A stretch of DNA of 64,000 nt from positions 1,612,001 through 1,676,000 of the forward strand of contig NZ_CP095390.1 in the NCBI RefSeq assembly GCF_023008585.1, given 5' to 3'. The stretch's first letter is position 1, and every line of letters begins with the position of its first letter. This DNA comes from Natribaculum breve. Lineage in GTDB: Archaea > Halobacteriota > Halobacteria > Halobacteriales > Natrialbaceae. Both the position numbers and the translations under genes were made by a program. This document shows, one piece after another, positions 41,797 to 50,240 of the stretch. Under the pieces are notes generated by a model. The model made no database searches and was not told the origin of the DNA. It saw only the letters and a list, made by a program, of their open reading frames with translations.

Positions 41797-43083
41797 CTAC
41801 GCCTTCTCGATCGCCTGCTCCAGGTCGGCGACGACGTCCTCGACGTCCTCGATGCCCACCGAGAGGCGCACGAGGTCGTCGGTGACGCCGCTGGCCAGTT
41901 TCTCCTCCTCGGTGAGTTGCTGGTGAGTCGTACTCGCCGGGTGGATGATCAACGTCTTCGCGTCGCCGACGTTCGCCAGCAGACTCGAGAGATCGACCTC
42001 GTTACAGACCGTCTCGGCGGCGTCGTACCCGCCCTCGAGGCCGAAGGTGATCATGCCGCCGTAGCCGCCCTCGAGGTACTTCTCGGCGTTCTCGTGGGTC
42101 TCGTGGCTCTCGAGACCGGGGTAGTTGACCCACGCCACGTCGGGATGATCCTCGAGGTACTCCGCGACGATCTGGGCGTTCTCGCAGTGTTTCTCCATGC
42201 GCACCGGCAGACTCTCGAGTTTCTGTAGCGTGACCCAGGCGTCGAACGGCGACTGCTGGTTGCCCAGGTCGCGCAACCCACGGGTGCGCGCGGCGATGGC
42301 GAACGCCTGCTCGCCGAAGGTCTCGTAGAAGTTGACGCCGTGGTAGGCCGGGTTCGGCTCGGTGAGTTCGGGGTAGTCACCGTCCGGCCACGGGAACGAC
42401 CCGCCGTCGACCAAGATGCCGCCGACCGTCGAGCCCGCGCCGGTGAGCCACTTCGTCGTCGAGTTCCAGACCAGGTCCGCGCCGTGCTCGAGCGGACGAC
42501 AGAGGTACGGCGTCGCGAACGTGTTGTCGACGAACAGCGGGACGTCGTGGTCGTGGGCGATTTCGGCGACGCGCTCGATGTCCGGCGTCACGAGCGCGGG
42601 GTTGCCGATCGTCTCGAGGTGGACGAACGCGGTGTCGTCGTCGATCGCCTCCGCGTAGGCCTCGTAGTCGAGGCTGTCGACGAACTTCGTCTCGATCCCT
42701 CGCTTCGCGACGGTGTGGGTCAGGTAGGTGTACGTGCCGCCGTACAGCGCGGACGAGGAGACGATGTTGTCGCCGACCTCCGCGAGGATGAACGTCGCGA
42801 GGTCGAACGCCGCCATCCCCGAGGCCGTCGCGAGCGCCCCGACGCCGCCCTCGAGGCTCGCGATGCGCTCCTCGAGGGCCGCGTTCGTCGGATTCATTAT
42901 CCGCGAGTAGATGTTGCCGAACTCCTCGAGTCCGAACAGGCTCGCGGCGTGGTCGGTGTCCTCGAAGACGTAGGAGGTCGTCTGGTAGATCGGCGGGGCG
43001 CGTGCGCCCGTCGTCGGGTCAGGTTCCTGGCCGGCGTGTACGCTCCGCGTCGCGAATCGGCGATCGGATTCTTCATCTGTCAT
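41797..43083 (-). CDS. metY: O-acetylhomoserine sulfhydrylase-type PLP enzyme
   Basis: A 428-residue Cys/Met-metabolism PLP enzyme. TRSVHAGQEPDPTTGARAPPIYQTTSYVF opens it, SSALYGGTYTYLTHTVAKRGI near residue 115 is the substrate segment, and the PLP lysine is in WNSTTKWLTGAGSTVGG near 210. ASTTHQQLTEEEKLASGV near 385 is the closing motif of O-acetylhomoserine aminocarboxypropyltransferases. It makes homocysteine (or related thioethers) from O-acetylhomoserine and sulfide. No metX is in the window. Confidence 0.93.
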   Translation of the reverse strand: MTDEESDRRFATRSVHAGQEPDPTTGARAPPIYQTTSYVFEDTDHAASLFGLEEFGNIYSRIMNPTNAALEERIASLEGGVGALATASGMAAFDLATFILAEVGDNIVSSSALYGGTYTYLTHTVAKRGIETKFVDSLDYEAYAEAIDDDTAFVHLETIGNPALVTPDIERVAEIAHDHDVPLFVDNTFATPYLCRPLEHGADLVWNSTTKWLTGAGSTVGGILVDGGSFPWPDGDYPELTEPNPAYHGVNFYETFGEQAFAIAARTRGLRDLGNQQSPFDAWVTLQKLESLPVRMEKHCENAQIVAEYLEDHPDVAWVNYPGLESHETHENAEKYLEGGYGGMITFGLEGGYDAAETVCNEVDLSSLLANVGDAKTLIIHPASTTHQQLTEEEKLASGVTDDLVRLSVGIEDVEDVVADLEQAIEKA

Positions 43084-43163
43084 GCCCCGAACACGGAGTG
43101 GAAGGATTGTAAAGCCGCGAGTAGTTGCAAAATGGGTCGCAATCGCGGATCGACACGTCCGGA

Positions 43164-44150
43164 TCAGGATTCGTCGTCGGCGTTCCGTATGCAGGGTTCG
43201 AGTATTGGATCGGCCTCGAGTTCGGCTCTGAGTTCCTTCTCGCGGCGAGTGAGCCGCTTTCTCGGTTGCCGTTTCCGCTCGAGTTCCCGCAGCCGTTCGA
43301 GTTTCTTGTACTGAGAGTAGACGCCGAGAGTTTCCCTGAGAAAGTGGAGTGCGGGCTCCGAACTTCGTCGCTTGCCGTTCAGTTCTGCGACGAGCTTCGC
43401 GACCCGCTGGTCGATCTCGCGTTTCGAGTCGTCATCGTGGTCCTTCTCGAACTCGAGCACCGCGTAACTCGCGTCCGTGTACTCGTCGCCGTTCTGTAGC
43501 ACGCGACAGTCGTCGCGCAACTCGAGGTGGCCGTCGACGGGTTCGTCCCGGAAACAGACGAAGTACCCTGGCTGAAGGAGCTTGTGTCTCGTTCGCGGCT
43601 CGTTTATTTCGAACGTCACTTTTTCGTCCAGTATCTCGTCGTGTTGATCGATATTGTTGACGAGGTTGACGAGCGGATCAGCGCCGAGCGTCGCGATACC
43701 GGCATAGGTGGCCAGCTGAGGAAAGAGCACTGCAGCGCTCTCGGAAAACTTCTCGATCGTATCCACGAGATCCGTACTGACGCCGTCGAGGTCGTACACC
43801 TGGACTCGAAGATGGAGCCGGTCGTGTTGCAGGTCCGGTATCGACAGAACCACGTCGTCGAAAAAGTCGCCGTGCCAGCCGAGCGCCTGTTCTTTTTTGA
43901 GATAGTGAAGACGCTCGACTGGCGGTTCGTTTCCGAACCGGTATCTCGTTTTGACGATGAGATCGTTGTCCCGTCGACCGGGCGGTCTGAACCGGTCTCG
44001 GCGCTCTCGAATCATCACGCCGTTTAACCGAACGCGCAGCGGATCCGCGTTCTGGAACGTCCCCTCCGCGGAAAACGCGTCGTCGAGGTGCCGAAGCTCT
44101 CCGCCCCGTCGCGTCTCGGAGCTCGTTTCGTGCGTCGTTCCTCGCCACAT
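43164..44150 (-). CDS. Unrecognised protein with beta-rich front and charged coiled C-terminus
   Basis: A 328-residue protein I do not recognise. Residues 35-115 look beta-rich and C2-like (VRLNGVMIRERRD, DDVVLSIPDLQHDRLHLRVQVYDLDG). Residues 120-165 are helical and partly hydrophobic (FSESAAVLFPQLATYAGIATLG). A second strand-rich part has HKLLQPGYFVCF and ASYAVLEFEKD. The last 70 residues are charged and helical (KKLERLRELERKRQPRKR). No signal peptide. Codons look less GC-biased than neighbours, and it lies alone between metabolic genes, which hints at recent arrival. An effector or defence-associated protein is possible but unsupported. Confidence 0.6.
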   Translation of the reverse strand: MWRGTTHETSSETRRGGELRHLDDAFSAEGTFQNADPLRVRLNGVMIRERRDRFRPPGRRDNDLIVKTRYRFGNEPPVERLHYLKKEQALGWHGDFFDDVVLSIPDLQHDRLHLRVQVYDLDGVSTDLVDTIEKFSESAAVLFPQLATYAGIATLGADPLVNLVNNIDQHDEILDEKVTFEINEPRTRHKLLQPGYFVCFRDEPVDGHLELRDDCRVLQNGDEYTDASYAVLEFEKDHDDDSKREIDQRVAKLVAELNGKRRSSEPALHFLRETLGVYSQYKKLERLRELERKRQPRKRLTRREKELRAELEADPILEPCIRNADDES

Positions 44151-44300
44151 AGTAACACGTCGCTCCCAGGCAAACGTTATTAGTTCTATCCGATGGTAAC
44201 CATGAAACTCGTCGAGAGACGATAGAATCGCTAACGAAAGCGTGACAGGATCGTAAACGTCGGCGAAACGTGTCGAACGCCCGTCGACCGTCGCTGCTCG

Positions 44301-45815
44301 CTACTCGAGCAGCGACTCCCCGGTCATCTCGGGGGGCTGGTCGACACCGATCGACTCGAGCAGCGTCGGCGCGACGTCCGCGAGCGTGCCGCCTTCCCTG
44401 ATCGCCCGTCCGCCATCGGTCCCATCGGGGGCGACGTAGACGAACGGCACGTCGTTGTAGGTGTGGGCGGTGTGCGGATCGTCCTCGGTGCCCATGTCGT
44501 CGGCGTTGCCGTGATCTGCCGTGACGAACACGTGCGCGCCGGCGTCCTCGAGTACCTCGACGAGCCGGCCGAGTTGCGTGTCGACGGCCTCGACGGCCTC
44601 GACGGCGGCGCGGTAGTCCCCGGTGTGGCCGACCATGTCGGGGTTGGCGTAGTTGAGCACGAGGACGTCCGGGTCGTCTGCCTCGACGACGTCGATGGCG
44701 GTGTCCGTGACCTCGGCGGCGCTCATTTCGGGTTGCTGGTCGTACGTTGGCACGTCCGGACTCTCGACGATCTCGCGGATCTCGCCGTCGAACTCGACCT
44801 CGCGGCCGCCGTTCAAGAAGTAGGTGACGTGGGCGTACTTCTCGGATTCCGCGATCCGGAGTTGCGTCTTGCCCGCCTCGGCGAGCACCTCGCCCAGCGT
44901 GTTCTCGGGCTGGGTCGGCGGGAAGGCCACGGGGAGGTCGAACGTCTTGTCGTACTGGGTCATCATCACGACCTCCACCTCCGGCGGGTGGGTTTCGAAC
45001 TCCCACGCCGGGCGGACGTCCGCGAGCATCCGCGTCAGCTGGCGGGCGCGGTCCGAGCGGAAGTTGAACCAGATCACCGAATCGCCGTCCTCGAGCGCCG
45101 GGCCGCCTTCTACTAGCGTCGGCTCGACGAACTCGTCGGTGACGCCGCGTTCGTAGGACTGCTGGACCGCCTCGAGTGCAGACGACGCTTCGAACTCGGC
45201 CTCGCGGTCGACGATGGCGTCGTAAGCACGCTTCGTCCGCTCCCAGTTCTGGTCGCGGTCCATCGCGTAGTACCGGCCCGTGACGGTCGCGACGTGGCCC
45301 GTGCCGGCCTCGGCGACCACGTCCTCGAGTTCGGCGAGATACTCCTCGCCGCCGTGGGGAGAGGTGTCGCGGCCGTCGGTGAAGGCGTGGGTGACGGCCT
45401 CGACGTCGCGGTCGGCGGCCATCTCGATCAGCGCGTGGAGGTGCTCGTGGTCGGAGTGGACGCCGCCGTCGCTGACGAGTCCGAGGTAGTGGACGCGGCC
45501 GTCGTTTTCCTTCGCGTGCTCGAACGCGGTGTCGATCGCGTCGTTCTCCCGGAAGGAGCCGTCGGCGATGGCGTCGGAGATCCGGGTGTACTCCTGGTAG
45601 ACGACTCGGCCCGCGCCGATGTTCAGGTGGCCGACCTCGCTGTTACCCATCTGGCCTTCGGGGAGGCCGACGCGTCGACCCGACACCTCGAGTCTGCCGT
45701 CGGCGCCGTCGCGCGCGAGTCGGTCGAAAACGGGCGTGTGTGCTGCCTCGACTGCGTCCCTGCCATCGTGCTCGCCGAGTCCCCAGCCGTCGAGGACGAT
45801 GAGTGCCGCTTCCAT
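44301..45815 (-). CDS. gpmI: 2,3-bisphosphoglycerate-independent phosphoglycerate mutase
   Basis: A 504-residue di-manganese enzyme that interconverts 3- and 2-phosphoglycerate. LIVLDGWGLGEHDGRDAVEAA opens it; the phospho-serine is in GQMGNSEVGHLNIGAGR near residue 62. HEHLHALIEMA, GRDTSPHGGEEYL near 155, FNFRSDRARQLTRML near 255, and VLNYANPDMVGHTGD near 400 with FVTADHGNADDMG near 440 supply metal ligands. Full length. Upstream spacer carries two tandem palindromic elements. Confidence 0.96.
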   Translation of the reverse strand: MEAALIVLDGWGLGEHDGRDAVEAAHTPVFDRLARDGADGRLEVSGRRVGLPEGQMGNSEVGHLNIGAGRVVYQEYTRISDAIADGSFRENDAIDTAFEHAKENDGRVHYLGLVSDGGVHSDHEHLHALIEMAADRDVEAVTHAFTDGRDTSPHGGEEYLAELEDVVAEAGTGHVATVTGRYYAMDRDQNWERTKRAYDAIVDREAEFEASSALEAVQQSYERGVTDEFVEPTLVEGGPALEDGDSVIWFNFRSDRARQLTRMLADVRPAWEFETHPPEVEVVMMTQYDKTFDLPVAFPPTQPENTLGEVLAEAGKTQLRIAESEKYAHVTYFLNGGREVEFDGEIREIVESPDVPTYDQQPEMSAAEVTDTAIDVVEADDPDVLVLNYANPDMVGHTGDYRAAVEAVEAVDTQLGRLVEVLEDAGAHVFVTADHGNADDMGTEDDPHTAHTYNDVPFVYVAPDGTDGGRAIREGGTLADVAPTLLESIGVDQPPEMTGESLLE

Positions 45816-45916
45816 GGACGAGGGGTCACGTCCGGGCCGTAACTACCTGTCGTTCCCCCGTCGCATTGCGGATTGCTGCGAGCCGTGTGAGCGCGCGGCT
45901 CTCGACGTGTGTGAAT

Positions 45917-45993
45917 GCCTGCTGTAACTGTTTTCCGGCGCAACCGCGAGCCGTCTGACGGTTGCGCCGGGAATGACTCACAGCAGGCGTTAT
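45917..45993. repeat. Palindromic element, CGCAACCGC type (copy 2)
   Basis: Perfect outer arms GCCTGCTGT (45917-45925) and ACAGCAGGC (45980-45988), with perfect 12-bp inner arms CCGGCGCAACCG (45935-45946) and CGGTTGCGCCGG (45959-45970). Right block GACTCACAGC then CGTTATGA is shared with the 2377 and 48155 copies. It runs straight into the next element. Confidence 0.78.
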
Positions 45994-46076
45994 GATACTG
46001 CCGGACGTAAGTCGTGAAAGATTCTCGCCGTCCCGGGGTGGCGAGAATCTTCACACAGTTACGTCCGATAGTATGA
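45993..46076. repeat. Palindromic element, TGATACTNCCGGAC type (copy 2)
   Basis: Begins TGATACTGCCGGACGTAAGTC and ends GTCCGATAGTATGA. Outer arms 45995-46010 and 46059-46074 pair at 14 of 16. Inner arms AAGATTCTCGCC (46018-46029) and GGCGAGAATCTT (46040-46051) are perfect. Its end touches the stop codon of the minus-strand gene at 46078. It is the partner of the element at 4369-4482. Confidence 0.78.
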
Positions 46077-46077
46077 G

Positions 46078-46341
46078 TCACTCGAGGTCGGCGTGATCGT
46101 ACGTCGCCCCGCAGTCGCCACAGACAGTGCCGTTACCGGGTTTGCCTCGCTGGGCGAAGACGCCGCCACACTCCGGACAGATCATGAACAGTCGGCGTTC
46201 CGGTGGAATGCCGGCGGTAAACTCCATGTGTACCCACGCGTCGGGATTTCCCTCGTCGTAGATCGTCACGCCCGTACTCGTCTGTCGCCAGTTGATCGCT
46301 TCTCCCTCGGCCTCGGTGGACCGGGTCGCTCGCTCGGACAT
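46078..46341 (-). CDS. DUF7130 rubredoxin-like zinc protein
   Basis: An 87-residue protein. The C-terminal 40 residues hold two CxxC pairs, ICPECGGVF and VCGDCGATY, the rubredoxin/zinc-ribbon spacing. The front half (SSTGVTIYDEGNPDAWVHMEF-like segment with TSTGVTIYDEGN) is a short beta region. I recall this order as haloarchaeal DUF7130. Redox or regulatory roles are possible; metal could be Fe or Zn. The stop touches the palindromic element at 45993-46076. Confidence 0.75.
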   Translation of the reverse strand: MSERATRSTEAEGEAINWRQTSTGVTIYDEGNPDAWVHMEFTAGIPPERRLFMICPECGGVFAQRGKPGNGTVCGDCGATYDHADLE

Positions 46342-46455
46342 CGAGATACTCGCGCTCGTCCCCCGGCTACCATACGTTTTCTGATATTATTTTACCCGCA
46401 CTCGAGTTAATCACCGATCACGGGACTTTTGCCGGTGGAATCGGTCACCGAACGT

Positions 46456-47727
46456 ATGACTCTCGATCCGGTACACTTCGACGGCATCGCGCGGCTCGCG
46501 CGGCGGATCGACCACGGTGCCGACGAGCGCGACCACCGCGCGTTCGCGGAGACGGTCTGGAACGACTTCCTCGATCCGCTCGTGGACGACCGCGGACGGC
46601 CGGTCGTCGAGCCAGTCGCCGACGTCTCCCGACACCGGGTCGACTGCGAGGACGTGGCTCTCGCCGACTCGCCGTTCCCGACCGAGCACGGGCTCGACTC
46701 CGGGACGATCAACCCGACGACCTTCCGGAACGGACTCGTCATCGACATCGCACAGGCGGCGATGAGCGCGACGCCGAGCGACCTCGACCTCCATCGCTCT
46801 CGGACCGTCGTCGCGACCGTCCACTCGAACGATCCCACCGCGACGGTCTACGACGAGTGGGATCGCTTCGACGAGGGTTACAGTCGCAGCCGTGCCGTGA
46901 AAATCCCGCCGCTGCCGCGGTTCGCCGAGGGCGTCGTCCACGCGCTCGCGCTCTACCTCGCGGAGAGCGAACACGCCCTGGAACACGCCGGCGACGTCTC
47001 GGACCTCCTCGTCCTCGACGGCCCGCTCTACCCGCGTGGTCTGTTGCGCTGGTCCGACCAGCACCCCGACCTCGCTGACTTCCTGCTCGAGGACCCGCGA
47101 CCGACGACCGTCCTCGAGAACTACGTCCGGCTGGTCGAGGACTTCGTCGCCCGCGACGTGCCGCTCGTGGGGTTCGTCAAGAACCCGGCGACGCGGGTGC
47201 TCACCCGGACGGTGAAACAGAACGGTGCCGACGCGCCGTGGGCGAACGACGCCGCCTTCTTCACGCGCGTCCTCGAGGTCGGCGAGTACGTCGACGACGT
47301 CGGCGGCGACCGCTGGGAGCGAGACACCTCGGCGCTGACGTACACGGGCTGGTTCCGCTCGCGCGGCGGGGTCGACCGCCCGCTCTCGAGCGACGGCGAC
47401 GCACTCGGCGTCGAGCGCGAACTGCCGCCCGAGAGTTACGAGGTCACGTTCTTCGTCGTCTACGATCCCCGTGACGACCTCTGTTACCGGATCGAGGCCC
47501 CGTACGCGTTCACGCGCGATCCCGACGTGCGCGAGGCACTCGCCCGACAGCTCTTGCAGGACGTCGCCGTCGCCCACGGCCCGCCGACGATCGTCGAGAA
47601 AGCCGACGAACTCGCCCGGATCGGCACCGCCGAGAAGCGCTCGCTCAGGGAGACGCTCGAGGAAGCGTTCGAGACGACCGAAGACCGCACCTACGACGAC
47701 CACCGGTGGGGCGACGAGTTCGCCTGA
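46456..47727 (+). CDS. nurA: NurA-domain nuclease
   Basis: A 423-residue RNase H-like nuclease that works with HerA in end resection at double-strand breaks. The fold core shows LLVLDGPLYPRGLLRW near residue 190, with the catalytic-type Asp, then FVKNPATRVLTRTVKQNG near 240 and VAVAHGPPTIVEKADELARI near the C-terminus. An N-terminal Asp-containing strand (PVADVSRHRVDCEDVAL) precedes. HerA is encoded 3.3 kb away on the same strand, past four other genes. The start at 46456 is the first Met after a basic lead; nine residues upstream are in frame. Confidence 0.85.
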   Translation: MTLDPVHFDGIARLARRIDHGADERDHRAFAETVWNDFLDPLVDDRGRPVVEPVADVSRHRVDCEDVALADSPFPTEHGLDSGTINPTTFRNGLVIDIAQAAMSATPSDLDLHRSRTVVATVHSNDPTATVYDEWDRFDEGYSRSRAVKIPPLPRFAEGVVHALALYLAESEHALEHAGDVSDLLVLDGPLYPRGLLRWSDQHPDLADFLLEDPRPTTVLENYVRLVEDFVARDVPLVGFVKNPATRVLTRTVKQNGADAPWANDAAFFTRVLEVGEYVDDVGGDRWERDTSALTYTGWFRSRGGVDRPLSSDGDALGVERELPPESYEVTFFVVYDPRDDLCYRIEAPYAFTRDPDVREALARQLLQDVAVAHGPPTIVEKADELARIGTAEKRSLRETLEEAFETTEDRTYDDHRWGDEFA

Positions 47728-47790
47728 CTCGAGACCGCAACTGCTCGTCGCCGTGTCACGCGTCCACCAGACGACGACGTCTCACACGCC

Positions 47791-47797
47791 TTTTATT
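47791..47797 (+). promoter_or_regulatory. TATA box of the DUF7113 gene
   Basis: TTTTATT, 22-28 bases before the ATG at 47819. Suits a leaderless start. Confidence 0.5.
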
Positions 47798-47818
47798 CGT
47801 CGGCGACGAAGTACGAGC

Positions 47819-48157
47819 ATGCTCCTCGTTCGCGGCCGCGCAGGAGGGACCGAGCTCACCGGGACGATCTACGAGCGCGGCGAAGAGGCGCCCCGATTCA
47901 AAGGCGCACCCGACGAAGACGCCGCCTACGTCTGGGTGTGCGACGAGTTCTACCAGGTCGACAGCGGCGGCTCGACGCTTGAGGTGGCCGATCGGGAGAT
48001 CAACATCGCGTTCGAGTCGCCGATGCCCCGCGGATTCGACACCCGAGAGCAGGCGATCGAGGCGGCCGAAGACCACGTCCGGACCCAGTTCGCCCGGATC
48101 GGCATCGAACCCGAAGACGTCGAGGTGTCCGTCGAGAAAGGACACGACGAGACCTGA
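47819..48157 (+). CDS. DUF7113-like small protein
   Basis: A 112-residue acidic protein starting MLLVRGRAGGTELTG. The middle carries YVWVCDEFYQVDSGGS, a short strand pair, then EINIAFESPMPRGFDTREQAIEAA and an amphipathic helix. I recall this as haloarchaeal DUF7113, function unknown. Encoded 91 bases after nurA and followed by the double winged-helix gene, so a role with DNA repair is a contextual guess. A TATA box fixes the start, and its stop begins a palindromic element. Confidence 0.7.
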   Translation: MLLVRGRAGGTELTGTIYERGEEAPRFKGAPDEDAAYVWVCDEFYQVDSGGSTLEVADREINIAFESPMPRGFDTREQAIEAAEDHVRTQFARIGIEPEDVEVSVEKGHDET

Positions 48158-48240
48158 TACTGGTGGCTGTGACTGGTCGCCGACGCAACCGCACGACGGG
48201 TCGCGGTTGCGACGGTACAGACTCACAGCGATCGTTATGA
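48155..48240. repeat. Palindromic element, CGCAACCGC type (copy 3)
   Basis: Begins TGATAC at the stop of the DUF7113 gene and ends CGTTATGA. Inner arms CCGACGCAACCGC (48180-48192) and GCGGTTGCGACGG (48203-48215) pair at 12 of 13. GCTGTGA (48166-48172) pairs with TCACAGC (48223-48229). Right block GACTCACAGC is the family signature. Confidence 0.75.
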
Positions 48241-48357
48241 GGACGACTTCGTCCGCGCCTCGAGTCGTTCGACAGTGTCGGCGCGAAGACCGTTCCGATC
48301 GTGAGACCAAACCACTTAGGAGACGGGCTTTTTCCGATCCCAGAGAGTTACTCGAGT

Positions 48358-49020
48358 ATGAGTTTGGACGTTCGCCTCGACGACGGGAGGCCCGACCGAG
48401 GGTCCATCTTGGACGCCGACGACGAAATCTACGAGGTGCTCTCGAACACCCGGCGATCGACGCTCTGTGCGCTCCTGCTCGAGTGTGGCGGCGAACTACC
48501 GATGGGGACGCTCGTCGCGCACGTCGTCGCTCGCGAGGTCGCCGAACCGCTCGCCGAGGTCGCACCGGAGAAACGCCGGGCGGTCGAGATCAGTCTCTAC
48601 CACCAGCACGTGCCGAAACTCACAGACTGTGGCGTCGTCACGTGGAACCGTCAGGAGGGGACCGTGGCGCTCGCGGACGACGGGTTCGACCGGGACCGAC
48701 TCGCGGCGCTTCTCGGACCGGGATCGATCCGTCACTCCGAAACGTTGTTCGAACTGCTCGCACACTCGCGCCGTCGTGCGATTCTCTCGGTCCTCGCCGA
48801 CCATGGAGACGTCGTGTCGACCGACGAACTCGCAGCGTGCGTCGCCGCCGCCGAACGGGACGTACCGCCGAACGCGGTTCCGACGTCGGAGCGAGACCGC
48901 GTGTACACGACGCTGCGACACGCTCACCTGCCGGCGATGGACGACGCCGGCGTCCTCGAGTACGACCGCGAGGCCGAACTGATCACCTACCGGGGACATC
49001 CCGCACTGCTCGAGAGATAG
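48358..49020 (+). CDS. Double winged-helix protein (DUF7344)
   Basis: A 220-residue protein with two copies of the same winged-helix unit: residues 20-110 (EIYEVLSNTRRSTLCALLLE and VPKLTDCGVVTWN) and 125-215 (TLFELLAHSRRRAILSVLAD and LPAMDDAGVLEYD). Tandem HTH proteins of this kind (DUF7344) act as haloarchaeal DNA-binding regulators. Starts at MSLDVRLDDG; 19 residues upstream in the frame lie over the promoter. Its ligand or target is unknown. It separates nurA from the lipoprotein genes. Confidence 0.8.
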   Translation: MSLDVRLDDGRPDRGSILDADDEIYEVLSNTRRSTLCALLLECGGELPMGTLVAHVVAREVAEPLAEVAPEKRRAVEISLYHQHVPKLTDCGVVTWNRQEGTVALADDGFDRDRLAALLGPGSIRHSETLFELLAHSRRRAILSVLADHGDVVSTDELAACVAAAERDVPPNAVPTSERDRVYTTLRHAHLPAMDDAGVLEYDREAELITYRGHPALLER

Positions 49021-49100
49021 CCCGTCGGTCGACTCTCTCGTCCGTCAGGCGAACCTCCCGTCTCACGGCCCGTCTTTTCTCGCGTTCGTCCGCGTGTGCA

Positions 49101-49108
49101 TTTATATG
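49101..49108 (+). promoter_or_regulatory. TATA box of the Tat lipoprotein gene
   Basis: TTTATATG ends 25 bases before the ATG at 49134. Fits a leaderless start. Confidence 0.55.
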
Positions 49109-49133
49109 GCTGCGCGGAGCAACGTCGTCACGA

Positions 49134-50240
49134 ATGGCCCGGCCGCGTCGGTCGACCCGCCGCCGCCCGTTTCTCCGGACGGTAGTAGCCGCGGGACACC
49201 TCTCGCTCGCCGGGTGTCTGAACGGCAGGGACGGACAGGAGCCGTCGTCAGGCGACGGCGACCCCGAAACCGACCCGCTTCCGTTTCCCGAGATCGAGGA
49301 TCCGCCCGACGCGGTCTACCTGCCGACACACAGAGAGGAGATGCGGACGCTCGACCCGGTCTTCGCCGGAGAGTACGGCCTGACGCCGATGCTCACCTAC
49401 CCACATCCGTTCTGGACCGTCGCCGGGAGCGTCGAGCGGACCGATCCGACCGCCGAGGAGGACGTCCACCTGATGGTGACCGTCTGGGACCGCGAGACGG
49501 AGACGGTCGTCCCGATCGGTGCCGGGACGAGCCTCGAGGTCCGTACCGACGGCGACCTCGTCGACAGACGCAACCTCTGGGTAATGCTCTCCCAGCAGAT
49601 GGGGCTGCACGTCGGCGACAACCTTCCGCTCGACGGCGACGGGACCTACCGCGTCGAGGGACGAATCGGCTCGCCCAGCGTCCGGACCACCGGCGCGTTC
49701 GCGAATCGATTCGACGCACCCGCCGAGTTCGCGTTCGAGTTCACCTTCGACGACGACCTCCGCGCCATGGCGGCCGAGGTCGACTACTTCGACGAGGACC
49801 GCTGGGGTGAGCCCGGCGCACTCGAGCCGATGGGTCACGGCGTTCCCTACTCCGCGCTGGCCCCCGCTGACGAGCTACCCGGAACGCTACTGGGAGCGCC
49901 GACCCGCGACGGCGTCGTCTTCGCGACCACTCTCCTCGAGTCCGGATCGCGATTCGTCGACGACGGGGATCGGTATCTCGCTGTTTCGCCCCGGACACCG
50001 TACAACCGGTGTGTTTTGCCCGGGATGGGCCTCGAGGCGACCGTCGGCGACCGAAGGATCGACCTCGTCGAGACCCTCGACGACGAACTGGGCTACCACT
50101 ACGGCGGCCCGCTTCCGGACGGCGCGGCCGTCGACGAGGTGACGGTCGACGTGCTCACACCGCCGCAGGTCGCCCGCCACCGGGGATACGAGCGGGCGTT
50201 TCTCGAGACGCCGACCGTCACACTCGAGGTGACGCGATGA
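49134..50240 (+). CDS. Tat-exported lipoprotein (DUF7350-like)
   Basis: A 368-residue surface lipoprotein. The N-terminus STRRRPFLRTVVAAGHL is a twin-arginine signal, followed by a lipobox LAGC, so it should be exported by Tat and lipid-anchored at residue 28. The body has YLPTHREEMRTLD, YPHPFWTVAGSVERTDP, DVHLMVTVWDRET and MLSQQMGLHVGDNLPLDGDGTY, which I recall as DUF7350, close to periplasmic iron-transport (P19/Tp34-like) domains. Metal or ligand binding is likely; its substrate is unknown. The stop overlaps the next start as ATGA. Confidence 0.8.
   Translation: MARPRRSTRRRPFLRTVVAAGHLSLAGCLNGRDGQEPSSGDGDPETDPLPFPEIEDPPDAVYLPTHREEMRTLDPVFAGEYGLTPMLTYPHPFWTVAGSVERTDPTAEEDVHLMVTVWDRETETVVPIGAGTSLEVRTDGDLVDRRNLWVMLSQQMGLHVGDNLPLDGDGTYRVEGRIGSPSVRTTGAFANRFDAPAEFAFEFTFDDDLRAMAAEVDYFDEDRWGEPGALEPMGHGVPYSALAPADELPGTLLGAPTRDGVVFATTLLESGSRFVDDGDRYLAVSPRTPYNRCVLPGMGLEATVGDRRIDLVETLDDELGYHYGGPLPDGAAVDEVTVDVLTPPQVARHRGYERAFLETPTVTLEVTR

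Noticed and set aside
43164..44150. Restriction-endonuclease or toxin call for the orphan gene
   Set aside because: No PD-(D/E)xK, HNH or other catalytic motif found; context lacks a methylase or antitoxin.
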